DNA of 64,000 nt from Streptomyces cyaneogriseus subsp. noncyanogenus (GCF_000931445.1 NZ_CP010849.1:6820001-6884000), one strand, 5' to 3'. Counted from the first letter of the stretch, positions 7,326 through 16,926 are shown. A program made the numbers and translations. The notes: generated by a model not told the origin, from the letters alone.

Positions 7326-9527
7326 CTACAGCTCCCTGATCCGGATGTCCCGGTACGACACCACGTCCGTCGTACCGTGCACCTGGAGCCCGATGTAGCC
7401 GGAGGCGAAGCGCCGCCCGTCCGTGCCGGGGTCGTCCGCACGCGGCGGGCTGAACTCCTGGCCGCCGATGTTGTCGAACTCGTTGATCAGCACGCCGTTG
7501 CGGTAGACGGAGTAGTGCTGGCCGACCACGCGGATCTCGTAGTCGTTCCAGGTGCCCTTCTCCGTCACGCCCGCCCCGGCGAGTCCGACGCGGTCGAAAC
7601 CGTAGACGGAGCCCGTCTTGTACATGTCGCCGCTGGGGCTGTCGAACACCTGCACCTCGTGCCCGTACTTGATGGCGACCCACTCCGGCCGGGACTCCTC
7701 CGGGTGGTCGTGGACCCACGGGAACCGCACGAAGACACCGGAGTTGGCGTTGCCGGAGCCCGGGGCGTCGTCACGCCACTGGAGCCGCAGCGAGAAGTCC
7801 CCGTACTTGCGCTCGGGGAACCACAGCATGCCCATGCCCGCCCTGCTGGTGCCGGAGGTGATCGACCCGTCGGGGTTCAGGGCGAACGAGCCCCCGCCGA
7901 CCTGCTCCCACCTGGCCAGGGACTCGGCGCTGCCGTCGAAGATCTTGCGGTACCCGTCGGTCTGGCCCGGCTTGCCGATCCCGGACTGGCGGGCGGCCCG
8001 CTGGATGCGGTTGTACTCGCGCTGGTCGACGACCCCTTCCTTCAGCAGTGCGTCCAGGACGGTCTTCACATGCTTGAGGAAGAGCGCCTGGGACGTCCAC
8101 TCCTTCTCGTCCTCGATCAGCTCGCCGATCCGGCACCGGTTGTTCGTCACCCGGTTGGGCACGCCCGAGTCGACCGTGCCGACGATCACCGTCAGCCGCT
8201 CGTCGTACTCCGGGCAGGGCGGCGCCGGCACCCCGCCGCCGGCCACCACCGTGAAGCTCACGGTGCGCGGCGCGGAGGTGTTGCCCGCCTTGTCGCTCGC
8301 CCGGTAGGCCACGGTGTGCGCGCCCGCCCGGTCGACGACCACGGGCCCGCCGTACGCCAGGTACGGCCCGCCGTCGAGCGAGTACTCGATCCGGTCCAGG
8401 CCCGAGCCGCCCTCGTCCGTGGCGCTCACGATCACCCGGGCGCTGCCGACGTACGCCCCGTCGGAATTCCTGGTGCCCTCCACCGTCGCGCCGGTCACCG
8501 GAGCGGTGGTGTCCTGCGGGGGAGCGGCGACCACGGTGAAGGTGACGCTCTTGTCCGCCGCCGTGTTGCCCGCCTTGTCGGTGGCGCGGTAGCGCACGGT
8601 GTGGCCGCCCGTCCGGTGCACCATCACGGGGGCGGTGTACGGCTGCCAGGCGCCGTCGCCGATCGCGTACTCCACGGTGTTGACGCCCGAACCGGTGTCG
8701 GAGGCGGAGACCGTCACCGTCGCCATGCCGACGTACGCCCCGTCCGCGTTGCGCTCCCCGCTCACCGTCGCCGACGTCTCGGGCGGGACCGTGTCGTCCG
8801 ACGGCGGCGGGACGACCGTGAAGGTGACGCTCTTCTCCGGGGCGGCGTTGCCCGCCCGGTCGAAGGCCCGGTAGCGGATGGTGTGGGTGCCGGCCCGGTC
8901 GACGACGACCGGGGTCGTGTACGGCTGCCAGGCGCCCGTGTCGCCGATCGCGTACTCGATCCGTTCGACGCCCGATCCGCCCGTGTCGGTGGCGCCGATC
9001 GTGACGCTCGCCGAACCGACGTAGGCCCCCTCGGAGTTCTGCGTGCCGGCGACCTCCGCCGTCGTCTCCGGCGCGGTCGTGTCCGTGCCGCCGCCCTCGG
9101 TCACCACCAGCACGCCCTTCATCTCCCCGTGCCCGGGGATCGTGCAGTGGTAGAGGTAGCGGCCGGGGGAGAGGGTGACCTCGGCGGTGTGCCGGCCGCC
9201 CTGGTCGTCGAAGGGACTAGCCAGGATGTTGAGCTGGACGTCGCTGTTGTACTCCGGGTCGCTGGTCACGAACGTCAGCGTGTGCGGCATGCCGGTGGTG
9301 TTGCCGGTCGCCTCGCTGTTCTCGAAGACGATGGTCGCCGGTCCGGCCACCGCCGTCTGCGGTGCCGAGGTGTATCGGGTGATGTCGTCGCCCGCGGTCC
9401 AGGTGAGGACCTGCTCGGCGGCCGCGTCGGCGCCCTCGGGCTGCCCGGCCGCGGGCATCGCCTGGAGCCCCAGCACCATCAGCAGGCCCGCCAGCAGGGC
9501 TGCCCAGACTCTTCGCTGCCGTGTCAC
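7326..9527 (-). CDS. Secreted cupredoxin / Ig-like repeat / DUF1080 multidomain protein
   Basis: Exported protein of 733 residues. After a signal peptide (hydrophobic LLAGLLMVLGLQAM) comes a plastocyanin-like domain (about 35-150) with copper ligands in MPHTLTF and YHCTIPGHGEMKG. Three tandem OmpL47-type beta-sandwich repeats follow (about 155-420), each containing GAYVGSA or GAYVGMA and a YRAxDKAGN-like motif. A helical connector with two cysteines leads to a C-terminal DUF1080 (3-keto-disaccharide hydrolase, concanavalin-like) domain, about 540-733. The GTG start overlaps the stop of the ThuA/sugar-dehydrogenase gene (GTGA), so the two are coupled. Probable role: extracellular redox or sugar processing; substrate unknown. 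Confidence 0.8.
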   Translation of the reverse strand: MTRQRRVWAALLAGLLMVLGLQAMPAAGQPEGADAAAEQVLTWTAGDDITRYTSAPQTAVAGPATIVFENSEATGNTTGMPHTLTFVTSDPEYNSDVQLNILASPFDDQGGRHTAEVTLSPGRYLYHCTIPGHGEMKGVLVVTEGGGTDTTAPETTAEVAGTQNSEGAYVGSASVTIGATDTGGSGVERIEYAIGDTGAWQPYTTPVVVDRAGTHTIRYRAFDRAGNAAPEKSVTFTVVPPPSDDTVPPETSATVSGERNADGAYVGMATVTVSASDTGSGVNTVEYAIGDGAWQPYTAPVMVHRTGGHTVRYRATDKAGNTAADKSVTFTVVAAPPQDTTAPVTGATVEGTRNSDGAYVGSARVIVSATDEGGSGLDRIEYSLDGGPYLAYGGPVVVDRAGAHTVAYRASDKAGNTSAPRTVSFTVVAGGGVPAPPCPEYDERLTVIVGTVDSGVPNRVTNNRCRIGELIEDEKEWTSQALFLKHVKTVLDALLKEGVVDQREYNRIQRAARQSGIGKPGQTDGYRKIFDGSAESLARWEQVGGGSFALNPDGSITSGTSRAGMGMLWFPERKYGDFSLRLQWRDDAPGSGNANSGVFVRFPWVHDHPEESRPEWVAIKYGHEVQVFDSPSGDMYKTGSVYGFDRVGLAGAGVTEKGTWNDYEIRVVGQHYSVYRNGVLINEFDNIGGQEFSPPRADDPGTDGRRFASGYIGLQVHGTTDVVSYRDIRIREL

Positions 9528-12091
9528 CGCGTCCCCCTCGCCAGCAAGTCGGCGGACGGGGTCGGCCCGCCGCCCGTGTAGGTGACCCGCCACAGGGCCG
9601 ACTTGGAGTCCGAGGTGAAGAATCCGCGCCCGTAGTCGAGGACGTACAGCGCGCCGTCCGGACCGAACTTCCAGTCCATCAGGTTCCGGATGCCGTCGTT
9701 GCCGACCGGCACGATCTTCTTCAGCGACTCCGAGTGCACCGGCACCCCGCCGTCACCCTGTGTCTTCGGGTCCATCAGCACCGCGTTGCGCGGCTGGTCG
9801 GCGTCGTAGAAGTCGCCGACGAACCACTTGCCGTCCCAGTACTCCGGCCACCTGGCCGCGCTGTCGCCCGCGGCGTCGTACCGGTAGACGGGACCGTTCA
9901 TCGCCGCCTGGCCGCCGCCCTTGAGCCACGGCAGCCGGTAGGTTGCCTCCACCTGCCGGTAGGAGGGGACGCCGTCGGCGTCGCGCGGGAAGTCCGGGCC
10001 GCCGCCGTCGGGCGCGTACCAGATGTTGTTGCCGGTCACCGGCGGCAGGTTGACCAGTCCGTCGTTGTTGGGCGACTCGTTCTTCGGCCGGTCGCAGTCG
10101 TACCAGCCCAGCGGCTGCGACGGATCGGGCAGGTTCCGGTCCCGGTAGGGCTGCTTGTTGCCCATGCAGTACGGCCAGCCCCGGTTGCTCGCCTTGGTGA
10201 TGACGGCGAACTGGTCGTACTTGGCCGGCCCCCAGGTCGGCGACGGGCTGCTCGCGTCCGGACCGACCCAGCCCGCGTAGAGGATGTCGGTCGACTTGTC
10301 GACGAAGATGCGCGCCGGGTTGCGGACGCCCATCACGTAGATCTCGCCGCGGGTCTTGCCGCCGCCCTCGTCGGTCTCCTTGCCGGTGAAGAGGTTGCCC
10401 TCGGGGATCGTGTACGTCCCGTCCGGCTCCGGGTGGATGCGCAGGATCTTGCCGTTGAGGTTGTTGGTGTTGCCGGCGGTGCGGCGGGCGTCGGCGAAGG
10501 AGACGCCCTTGAAGTTCGGCTGCGGGTTGTTGCCCGAGTAACCGCCGCTGAAGCCGCTGGAGTTGTTGTCACCGGTGGCGATGTACAGGTTGCCCCGGGA
10601 GTCCCAGGCCATCCCGCCGCCGGCGTGGCAGCAACTGTGGATCTGCACCGGCCAGTGCAGCAGCACCTTCTCGCTGTCCAGGTCCAGCTTGCCGGTGGCC
10701 TCGTCGAAGGTGAAACGGGAGACGCGCCGCTCGGCCATGTGCGTGTCGCGGTTGATCCGGGAGTGCGGTGTGTAGTGCAGATACACCCACCCGTTCTCCT
10801 CGAACCGCGGATCCAGCTCGATGCCGAGCAGCCCCTCCTCCACCTTCACCAGTTCCTCGCCGCCGCCCTTGTTGCCGAAGACCGTCAGCTCGCCCGCGAG
10901 CGTGACCTTCTTCGTCCTCGGGTCGTAGACGTGGATCTGGCCCCGGCCCTTGCCGATGTCCGGGTCGTTCCAGTCGGTGACCACCGGCTGGGAGGCGTCG
11001 GCGCCGCCGCGGCCGATGTAGAACACCCGGCCGTCGGGGGCGGTCACCAGGCCGTGCGGCTCGCCGATCTGGTCGCTTCGCCCCGGCTGGTTGGGCTGGG
11101 TCAGCCGTTCCGCCTTGTAGTTGCCGCTGATCGTCGCCTTGCAGTCGGCCTGCACCAGCCGGGTGGTCCACAGCAGCGCCCCGCGCAGGTGCTCGCGGAA
11201 GTCGGTCTCGTCGTACGACGAGACGGTGCCGCCCATGCCGGTGTAGAAGGAGCGTCCGCCGTCGTAGTCCCGGCACCAACTGACCGGGTGGTCCCAGCCG
11301 TTGGCGCTCGCGCCGGGCCGGTACGTCGACTCGCGCACCCGGGCCACGGTGTGCACCTCGCCGGAGGGGTTCTTCACCCAGTTCAGCCACTTGTCCGGCC
11401 GCTTCCACTGCACCGGCAGATCCTTGGTGGCCGGGTGGAGCCGGTCGCCGACCTCGACGGTGGCCCGCTGGACCTCCGCCGGGCTGGAGGTGGCCGGGCG
11501 GGCGCCGACGAGCCCCGTGAACCAGTCGGAGTACGGCTCGGCGCGCGCCGCGTCATGGATGCCGACGAAACCGCCGCCGGCCTCCATGTACGCCTCCAGG
11601 CCCGCCTCCTGGTCCGGGTCGAGGACATCGCCGCCGCCGGTCAGGAAGACGACGGCGTTGTAACGGCTGAGCTTGCGGTCGTCGGTGAAGACGGAGGCGT
11701 CGTCCGTGGCCTCCACCCGGAAGCGCCGGTCCACCGGGCCGGACAGCCCGATCTGCTCGATCGTCTGGATACCGGCGTTGACGAGCGGCGACTCGCCGCC
11801 GGGTGCGGCCGACCCGTGGAAGAGCAGGACGCGGACGTTCGAGCCGCCCGGCGGTGATGTGATCGACATCGTTGTCAGGGATGGATCGGGGGCCGGGCGC
11901 GCGCTGGCGGCCGGCCCCGACAGGAGCCCGGCGGCCACGGCCCCCGCGGTCAGGGAGGCCGCCCAGACCCGTCTCCTCCTGCCGGTGGCGCCCGAGGTGC
12001 CACCGGTGTCTCCGGAGCCCTCGGCGCTCGTGGTGCTTCGTGCGCTCAATCCTCGTAAGTGCATGGGTCCGTGATGCGATGTGAAGCGCAT
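9524..12091 (-). CDS. Secreted ThuA domain plus PQQ-type sugar dehydrogenase propeller
   Basis: Large exported protein (855 residues). After a signal peptide ending near GPAASARP, residues about 60-290 form a ThuA-like class-I glutaminase-fold domain (VRVLLFHGS, FVGIHDAARAEPYS, HPVSWCRDYDGGRSFYT). Residues about 310-840 form a glucose/sorbosone-dehydrogenase beta-propeller (GEPHGLVTAPDGRVFY, LLGIELDPRFEENGWVYLHYTP, GVRNPARI, DWKFGPDGALYVLDYG). The ATG at 12091 has AAGGGG 11 bases upstream; ATG 12064 and GTG 12103 are alternatives. It is the first gene of a two-gene minus-strand operon. Related pairs occur widely in actinobacteria; the sugar oxidised is unknown. Confidence 0.8.
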   Translation of the reverse strand: MRFTSHHGPMHLRGLSARSTTSAEGSGDTGGTSGATGRRRRVWAASLTAGAVAAGLLSGPAASARPAPDPSLTTMSITSPPGGSNVRVLLFHGSAAPGGESPLVNAGIQTIEQIGLSGPVDRRFRVEATDDASVFTDDRKLSRYNAVVFLTGGGDVLDPDQEAGLEAYMEAGGGFVGIHDAARAEPYSDWFTGLVGARPATSSPAEVQRATVEVGDRLHPATKDLPVQWKRPDKWLNWVKNPSGEVHTVARVRESTYRPGASANGWDHPVSWCRDYDGGRSFYTGMGGTVSSYDETDFREHLRGALLWTTRLVQADCKATISGNYKAERLTQPNQPGRSDQIGEPHGLVTAPDGRVFYIGRGGADASQPVVTDWNDPDIGKGRGQIHVYDPRTKKVTLAGELTVFGNKGGGEELVKVEEGLLGIELDPRFEENGWVYLHYTPHSRINRDTHMAERRVSRFTFDEATGKLDLDSEKVLLHWPVQIHSCCHAGGGMAWDSRGNLYIATGDNNSSGFSGGYSGNNPQPNFKGVSFADARRTAGNTNNLNGKILRIHPEPDGTYTIPEGNLFTGKETDEGGGKTRGEIYVMGVRNPARIFVDKSTDILYAGWVGPDASSPSPTWGPAKYDQFAVITKASNRGWPYCMGNKQPYRDRNLPDPSQPLGWYDCDRPKNESPNNDGLVNLPPVTGNNIWYAPDGGGPDFPRDADGVPSYRQVEATYRLPWLKGGGQAAMNGPVYRYDAAGDSAARWPEYWDGKWFVGDFYDADQPRNAVLMDPKTQGDGGVPVHSESLKKIVPVGNDGIRNLMDWKFGPDGALYVLDYGRGFFTSDSKSALWRVTYTGGGPTPSADLLARGTR

Positions 12092-12294
12092 GCGGTCACC
12101 CACCCCTTCTCGGTCGCGGCGGCAGCAACAGCGCCATGGAAGCTAGACCTCTTTGCGCCGTTCGCCAATAGGTATGACCGGGATGCCACAAACTTTGTCC
12201 TGAGTGTGGATAAACGGATCGGTGGCCGGTACGGTCTCACCGGCTCATCACAGCCAGGTCCCGGCACGTTCCTTACCAGCGTGGGGAGTTCGGC

Positions 12295-13305
12295 ATGGAC
12301 AGACGCAGCTTCAACCGGCGGATGCTGCTGGGTGGCGCGGCCGCAGCGACATCGTTGTCGCTGGCGTCCGAGTCCGCCGGCACCGCCGACGCCGCCACCA
12401 CCGCGCTGCGGACGGCCCCGGCCGGGGGCGAGGTGAGACACCTCAAGCTGTACGCCGAGAAGCTGCCCGACGGGCAGATGGGCTACGGCCTGGAGAAGGG
12501 CAAGGCGACCATCCCCGGCCCGCTGATCGAACTCAACGAGGGCGACACCCTGCACATCGAGCTGGAGAACACGATGGACGTGGCGGCCAGCCTGCACGTC
12601 CACGGCCTGGACTACGAGATCTCCAGCGACGGCACGAAACTGAACAAGAGCGACGTGGAGCCGGGCGGCACCCGCACCTACACCTGGCGCACCCACGCGC
12701 CCGGCCGCCGCAAGGACGGCACCTGGCGGGCGGGCAGCGCGGGCTACTGGCACTACCACGACCATGTGGTGGGCACCGAGCACGGCACCGGCGGCATCCG
12801 CAAGGGCCTGTACGGCGCGGTGATCGTCCGCCGCAAGGGGGACGTCCTGCCGGACCGGACGCACACCGTCGTCTTCAACGACATGCTCATCAACAACCGG
12901 CCCCCGCACACCGGGCCGGACTTCGAGGCCACCGTGGGCGACCGGGTGGAGTTCGTGGTGATCACGCACGGTGAGTACTACCACACCTTCCACCTGCACG
13001 GTCACCGCTGGGCGGACAACCGCACGGGGCTGCTCACCGGTCCGGAGGACCCGAGCCAGGTCGTCGACAACAAGATCGTCGGGCCCGCGGACTCCTTCGG
13101 CTTCCAGGTGATCGCGGGCGAGGGAGTGGGCGCCGGGGCATGGATGTACCACTGCCACGTACAGAGCCACTCGGACATGGGGATGGTGGGACTGTTCCTG
13201 GTGAAGAAGACGGACGGGACGATCCCAGGGTACGACCCGCACGACCACGCGCACGCCGCGGACCCCTCGCCGAGCCCCGGGGCGGAAGCCCGCCACGAGC
13301 ACTGA
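12295..13305 (+). CDS. Small two-domain laccase (SLAC)
   Basis: Two-domain multicopper oxidase, 336 residues, exported by the Tat route ([14 protein letters not shown] near the N-terminus). All four copper motifs are visible: [24 protein letters not shown] and the type-1/type-3 motif [13 protein letters not shown] near residue 285. Two-domain laccases of this length work as trimers and oxidise phenols with reduction of oxygen to water. The C-terminus is a histidine- and proline-rich tail. The gene is divergent from the ThuA operon, with 203 bases between, and has GGGGAG before the ATG. Assignment to the Streptomyces small-laccase family is very firm. Confidence 0.95.
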   Translation: MDRRSFNRRMLLGGAAAATSLSLASESAGTADAATTALRTAPAGGEVRHLKLYAEKLPDGQMGYGLEKGKATIPGPLIELNEGDTLHIELENTMDVAASLHVHGLDYEISSDGTKLNKSDVEPGGTRTYTWRTHAPGRRKDGTWRAGSAGYWHYHDHVVGTEHGTGGIRKGLYGAVIVRRKGDVLPDRTHTVVFNDMLINNRPPHTGPDFEATVGDRVEFVVITHGEYYHTFHLHGHRWADNRTGLLTGPEDPSQVVDNKIVGPADSFGFQVIAGEGVGAGAWMYHCHVQSHSDMGMVGLFLVKKTDGTIPGYDPHDHAHAADPSPSPGAEARHEH

Positions 13306-13368
13306 CGGGTGGGGGCGGGTTCCCCCGGCGACGACCCGCGCGTACGCGGCACGGCACCGGGGGAGGGC

Positions 13369-14154
13369 TCACTCCTGCCGGGGCAGGGGCCGGATCACCG
13401 CGAACCGGGCGCCGTAGGGATCGGCGAGCCGGGCGACCCGGCCGACGCCCGCGATGTCCGTGGCCGGCAGGCGCACCGTGCCGCCCAGCTCCTCCGCCCG
13501 GGCGACGGTGGCGTCCGCGTCGGCCACCGCGATGTACGGCAGCCAGTACGGCTCCGTCTCGGACGGGTCGTCGGCCAGCGGCACCAGACCGCCGAACATG
13601 GCGTCCTCCCCCTGGCCGTCGGGGTTGACGCAGGTGTACGTGCCGCCGGGGAAGGAGACGGCCGAGGTCTCCAGGCCGAGCACGGCCCGGTAGTACGCGG
13701 CCGCGGCGGCGACGTCCGGCGTGTACAGCTCGACCCAGCACAGCGAGCCGTCCTCCCCGGCCACGTCCAGACCCGCCAGCCGCCCGGGCTGCCAGATGCC
13801 GAACGGCACGCCCGCCTGGTCGGCCAGGATCGCCATGCGGCCCTGCTCCATGACGTCCATCGGCCGCATGAGCACCCTGCCGTGCGCCTGCTCGCAGGCG
13901 CGGAGGGTGGCCTCCGCGTCCGAAGACCGGAAGTACACCGTCCACGACGGCGGACCCTGGTCCGGGGGAAGCTGCATGCCGCCGGCCGCCGTCCTGCCGT
14001 CGAGCTGGAAGAAGCCGTAGCCGCCGGCCTCCGGCCCCGCCGACCGGAAGCGCCAGCCGAAGAGGGAGCCGTAGAACGAGGCGGCGCCGTCGATGTCGGA
14101 GGTGCCGACGTCGATCCAGTTCGGGGCGCCGTCGACGAAACGGGTGGTGAGCAT
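13369..14154 (-). CDS. Two-domain VOC (glyoxalase/bleomycin-resistance) family protein
   Basis: Protein of 261 residues made of two vicinal-oxygen-chelate repeats: the first about 1-120 (NWIDVGTSDIDGAASFYGSLFGW), the second about 130-261 (SLCWVELYTPDVAAAAAYYR), each followed by the usual loops and ending with DPYGARFAVI. Such tandem VOC proteins include antibiotic-binding proteins and lyases; nothing fixes the ligand here. Of the two adjacent ATGs, the second (14154) is better spaced from the GGAGG. It stands alone on the minus strand. Confidence 0.8.
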   Translation of the reverse strand: MLTTRFVDGAPNWIDVGTSDIDGAASFYGSLFGWRFRSAGPEAGGYGFFQLDGRTAAGGMQLPPDQGPPSWTVYFRSSDAEATLRACEQAHGRVLMRPMDVMEQGRMAILADQAGVPFGIWQPGRLAGLDVAGEDGSLCWVELYTPDVAAAAAYYRAVLGLETSAVSFPGGTYTCVNPDGQGEDAMFGGLVPLADDPSETEPYWLPYIAVADADATVARAEELGGTVRLPATDIAGVGRVARLADPYGARFAVIRPLPRQE

Positions 14155-14446
14155 CATCGCCCTCCTCGGAAGGGTCGCGTTGCCTGCCCTGCCGAGTCTG
14201 GCACCGCTCACCGGCACTCGCCGCCGGAGCGGACCGCCTGCCCCGCGTGCGGGCTCTCGTCGGGATCAGGCCGGGCTCGCGGGCCCGGCACCGCTCCCTG
14301 ATCCGGCCCGATCCGGACGAGAGGCCTTGGCGCGCCGCCGTGCGCACCGGCGCCGCACCGGGGACGATCGAGGCGGAGGCAGCCCCCGCCCGCCCGTTGA
14401 TCCCGCGTTGATCGGATGTTTTTCACCGCCGGGCACGATCCTGTGC

Positions 14447-14695
14447 ATGCACCTGGAAACGATCACGTCGCCGCCCGAGTTCGACTGGCAGCAGGAGGCG
14501 TTGTGCGCGCAGACCGGGGGAGACTTCTTCTTCCCCGAGCCCGGCAGCTCCGTACGGGAGGCGAAGCGCATCTGCGGTCTGTGCCCGATCCGCTCGGCCT
14601 GCCTGGAGTACGCGCTCAGCAACGACGAGCGCTTCGGCGTGTGGGGCGGTCTGTCGGAGAAGGAACGGCTGCAACTGCGGCGCACCGCCCGCTGA
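14447..14695 (+). CDS. WhiB-like iron-sulfur transcription factor
   Basis: Small 82-residue Wbl protein. The four cluster-binding cysteines are present: one in EALCAQ and three in ICGLCPIRSAC. The turn motif FGVWGGLSEKER precedes a short basic tail (LQLRRTAR). Wbl proteins bind a 4Fe-4S cluster and usually work with the sigma factor HrdB. The translation start is the ATG at 14447 (MHLETITS). The roughly 290 bases upstream contain no gene and presumably hold its promoter. Which Wbl paralogue it is cannot be settled by eye. Confidence 0.92.
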   Translation: MHLETITSPPEFDWQQEALCAQTGGDFFFPEPGSSVREAKRICGLCPIRSACLEYALSNDERFGVWGGLSEKERLQLRRTAR

Positions 14696-14920
14696 CCGGG
14701 CCGTCCGGGCCCCGGCGGCGGGCCCGGCCCGCACGAGCGGACCCGCACCGGTGACCGGCCGGGAGCCCACCCGCTCCACCGGGCACGGTGCCCGATGCGG
14801 GCGGAACGGCCGCGCGCGCCGCGCCGCCACCCGGTCGCCGACGTACGGGACGCGGCGGCGGAAGCGGGTGACGGCGCTGGGACGAGGCGTACGGCGCGGG
14901 CCGGGTCCCGGCCGGGAGGC

Positions 14921-15895
14921 TCAGCCGCCCGCGCGGGCCGCCAGCCGCGCCTTGCGCGCCGCCAGCTTCTCGTCGAACTTGGCCGCCTGCGCGTCGAGCC
15001 CGCCCATGTACAGCCCCAGCTCCTCCTGGGCCCGCACTCCGTCGGGGCCGAGGCCGTCGATCTCCATGACCTTCAGATGGCGCAGCACAGGCTGGAGCAC
15101 GTCGTCGTGGTGGATGCGCAGGTTGTAGACCTCGCCGATCGCCATCTGGGCCGCGGCCCGCTCGAAGCCGGGGATGCCATGCCCGGGCATCCGGAAGTTG
15201 ACGACCACGTCGCGCACGGCCTGCATCGTCAGGTCGGGCGCCAGCTCGAACGCCGCCTTGAGCAGGTTGCGGTAGAACACCATGTGCAGGTTCTCGTCGG
15301 TCGCGATGCGGGCCAGCATGCGGTCGCAGACCGGGTCGCCGGACTGGTGGCCGGTGTTGCGGTGCGAGATGCGGGTGGCGAGCTCCTGGAAGGCGACGTA
15401 GGCCACCGAGTGCAGCATCGAGTGCCGGTTGTCCGACTCGAAGCCCTCGCTCATGTGGGCCATGCGGAACTGCTCCAGCTTGTCCGGGTCGACGGCGCGC
15501 GAGGTGAGCAGGTAGTCCCGCATCACGATGCCGTGCCGGCCCTCTTCGGCCGTCCAGCGGTGCACCCAGGTGCCCCAGGCGCCGTCCCGGCCGAACAGCG
15601 AGGCGATCTCGTGGTGGTAGCTGGGGAGGTTGTCCTCCGTCAGGAGGTTGACGACCAGGGCGATCCGGCCGACCTCGGTGACCTTGGACTGCTCCTTGTC
15701 CCAGGACTCGCCGTCCTCGAAGAAGCCGGGGAAGTTGCGGCCGTCGCTCCACGGCACGTACTCGTGGGGCATCCAGTCCTTGGCGACCTTCAAGTGCCGG
15801 TTCAGTTCGGTCTCGACCACTTCCTCCAAGGCGTACAACAGCCGGGCGTCGGTCCATACGGAGGGGCTGCCGAGCTGGGGGGAAGTGATCGTCAT
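14921..15895 (-). CDS. Acyl-ACP desaturase (di-iron)
   Basis: Soluble acyl-carrier-protein desaturase of 324 residues that would introduce a cis double bond into acyl-ACP using a di-iron centre. Iron ligands are recognisable in the first helix pair (LPSYHHEI; TAEEGRHGIV, the EExxH motif) and the second (ATDENLHMVF, again ExxH). The C-terminal segment is lysine- and arginine-rich. GGAG precedes the ATG. About 60-105 bases upstream lie three palindromes with exact 15-base spacing, pointing to control by a TetR-like repressor responding to acyl chains. That last point is inference. Confidence 0.9.
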   Translation of the reverse strand: MTITSPQLGSPSVWTDARLLYALEEVVETELNRHLKVAKDWMPHEYVPWSDGRNFPGFFEDGESWDKEQSKVTEVGRIALVVNLLTEDNLPSYHHEIASLFGRDGAWGTWVHRWTAEEGRHGIVMRDYLLTSRAVDPDKLEQFRMAHMSEGFESDNRHSMLHSVAYVAFQELATRISHRNTGHQSGDPVCDRMLARIATDENLHMVFYRNLLKAAFELAPDLTMQAVRDVVVNFRMPGHGIPGFERAAAQMAIGEVYNLRIHHDDVLQPVLRHLKVMEIDGLGPDGVRAQEELGLYMGGLDAQAAKFDEKLAARKARLAARAGG

Positions 15896-15953
15896 GGGTA
15901 CTCCAGGGGGACGTACGGCAAAGCGGAAGTGCGACCGGCGAGCGGTGCCGGAA

Positions 15954-15999
15954 CCTACGGAATCGTAGGCTACGAGTCCGTAGGTTACGAGACCGTAGG
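15954..15999. promoter_or_regulatory. Three phased palindromic operators upstream of the desaturase
   Basis: Three inverted repeats of the form TACG-four bases-CGTA follow each other at exactly 15-base spacing: CCTACG-gaat-CGTAGG (15954-15969), CTACG-agtc-CGTAG (15970-15983) and TACG-agac-CGTA (15986-15997). Helix-phased arrays of this type are typical of cooperatively binding TetR-family repressors. No regulator gene is adjacent, so the binding protein must be encoded elsewhere. Confidence 0.7.
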
Positions 16000-16090
16000 T
16001 TAAAAGTGCCGTAAAGGAGCCTGCTCAGCCGGGTCGGATCCGGTGGCGACGCGCCGGTGACGCGGTGCCCCGGGTGGCTTCCGGCCCACG

Positions 16091-16122
16091 GAAAAGCCCC
16101 GGGATCCGCGGGGATCCCGGGG
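16091..16122 (-). terminator. Intrinsic terminator of the DDAH gene
   Basis: Read on the minus strand, a perfect 11-base stem (CCCCGGGATCC with a four-base loop) is followed by CTTTTC. It lies about 28 bases after the stop codon of the gene ending at 16150 and is one of the few hairpins in the window with a T-run. Confidence 0.85.
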
Positions 16123-16149
16123 CCCGGACGGGGGTGGCGCCCACACCTG

Positions 16150-16926
16150 TCAGGAGTACAGCTCCCGCAAGCGCACCGAGAGGCAGGTCACACAGCCCTC
16201 GAGCTTTTCGAACTCGCTGATGTCGACCACGACCGGCTCGTGGCCGAGGCCGGCGAGCAGCTCCGCCGTCCGCGGCGCGCTCGCCGCCATCAGCAGCTTG
16301 CTCCCGCCGAGCAGCACCAGGTGCGCCCCGGACTCCTCCGGCACCGGCAGGAAACGGCCGAACAGCGACGGCATGTCCATCTTGGGGATGTGCCCGACGA
16401 CCGTCCCGTCGGGCAGCGCCGTGACCGCCGACTTCAGGTGCAGCACCTTGCTCACGGGCACGGCGACCACCCGTGCGCCCAGCGGTTCGAACGCGGCCCG
16501 CACCTGCTGCACACCGGCCGCGTTGGTCCGCCCGCCGCGGCCGACGTAGATGGTGTCGCCGACCTTCAGCACGTCGCCGCCGTCCAGGGTGCCCGGGTCC
16601 CAGATCCAGTTGACCGAGCAGCCCAGCCGGGCCACGGTCTCCTCCACGCCGCTCGTCTCCGCCCGCCGGGACTCGGCGCCGGGCCGGGTGATCAGCGCGA
16701 CGTTCTTGTACATGACCACCGTGTCCTCGACGAACACCGAGTCGGGACAGTCGTCGGCGGGCTCCACCTCGATCGTCTCCCACCCGTGGGTGCGCAGGGC
16801 CCCGACGTACGCCTCCCACTGCTCGACGGCGAGATCGACGTCGACCTTCTCCCGCGCGACATGGGTCACCAGCCCCTCGGCGAGGCGCGGGCTGGGGCGG
16901 CGGACGAGGGCCTTCTTGCTGGGCAC
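16150..16926 (-). CDS. ddaH: Dimethylarginine dimethylaminohydrolase
   Basis: Guanidine-modifying enzyme of 258 residues that hydrolyses N-omega-methylated arginines to citrulline and methylamines. The active-site cysteine is C248 in EGCVTCLSVRL, the histidine is in VLHLKSAVT, and substrate-binding acids lie in PDSVFVEDT and DGGDVL. The start is a GTG (VPSKKALVRRP) behind GGAGACC. Related arginine deiminases are longer and amidinotransferases differ around the cysteine, so DDAH is the best fit. It is a single-gene unit ending in an intrinsic terminator at 16091-16122. Confidence 0.88.
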   Translation of the reverse strand: MPSKKALVRRPSPRLAEGLVTHVAREKVDVDLAVEQWEAYVGALRTHGWETIEVEPADDCPDSVFVEDTVVMYKNVALITRPGAESRRAETSGVEETVARLGCSVNWIWDPGTLDGGDVLKVGDTIYVGRGGRTNAAGVQQVRAAFEPLGARVVAVPVSKVLHLKSAVTALPDGTVVGHIPKMDMPSLFGRFLPVPEESGAHLVLLGGSKLLMAASAPRTAELLAGLGHEPVVVDISEFEKLEGCVTCLSVRLRELYS

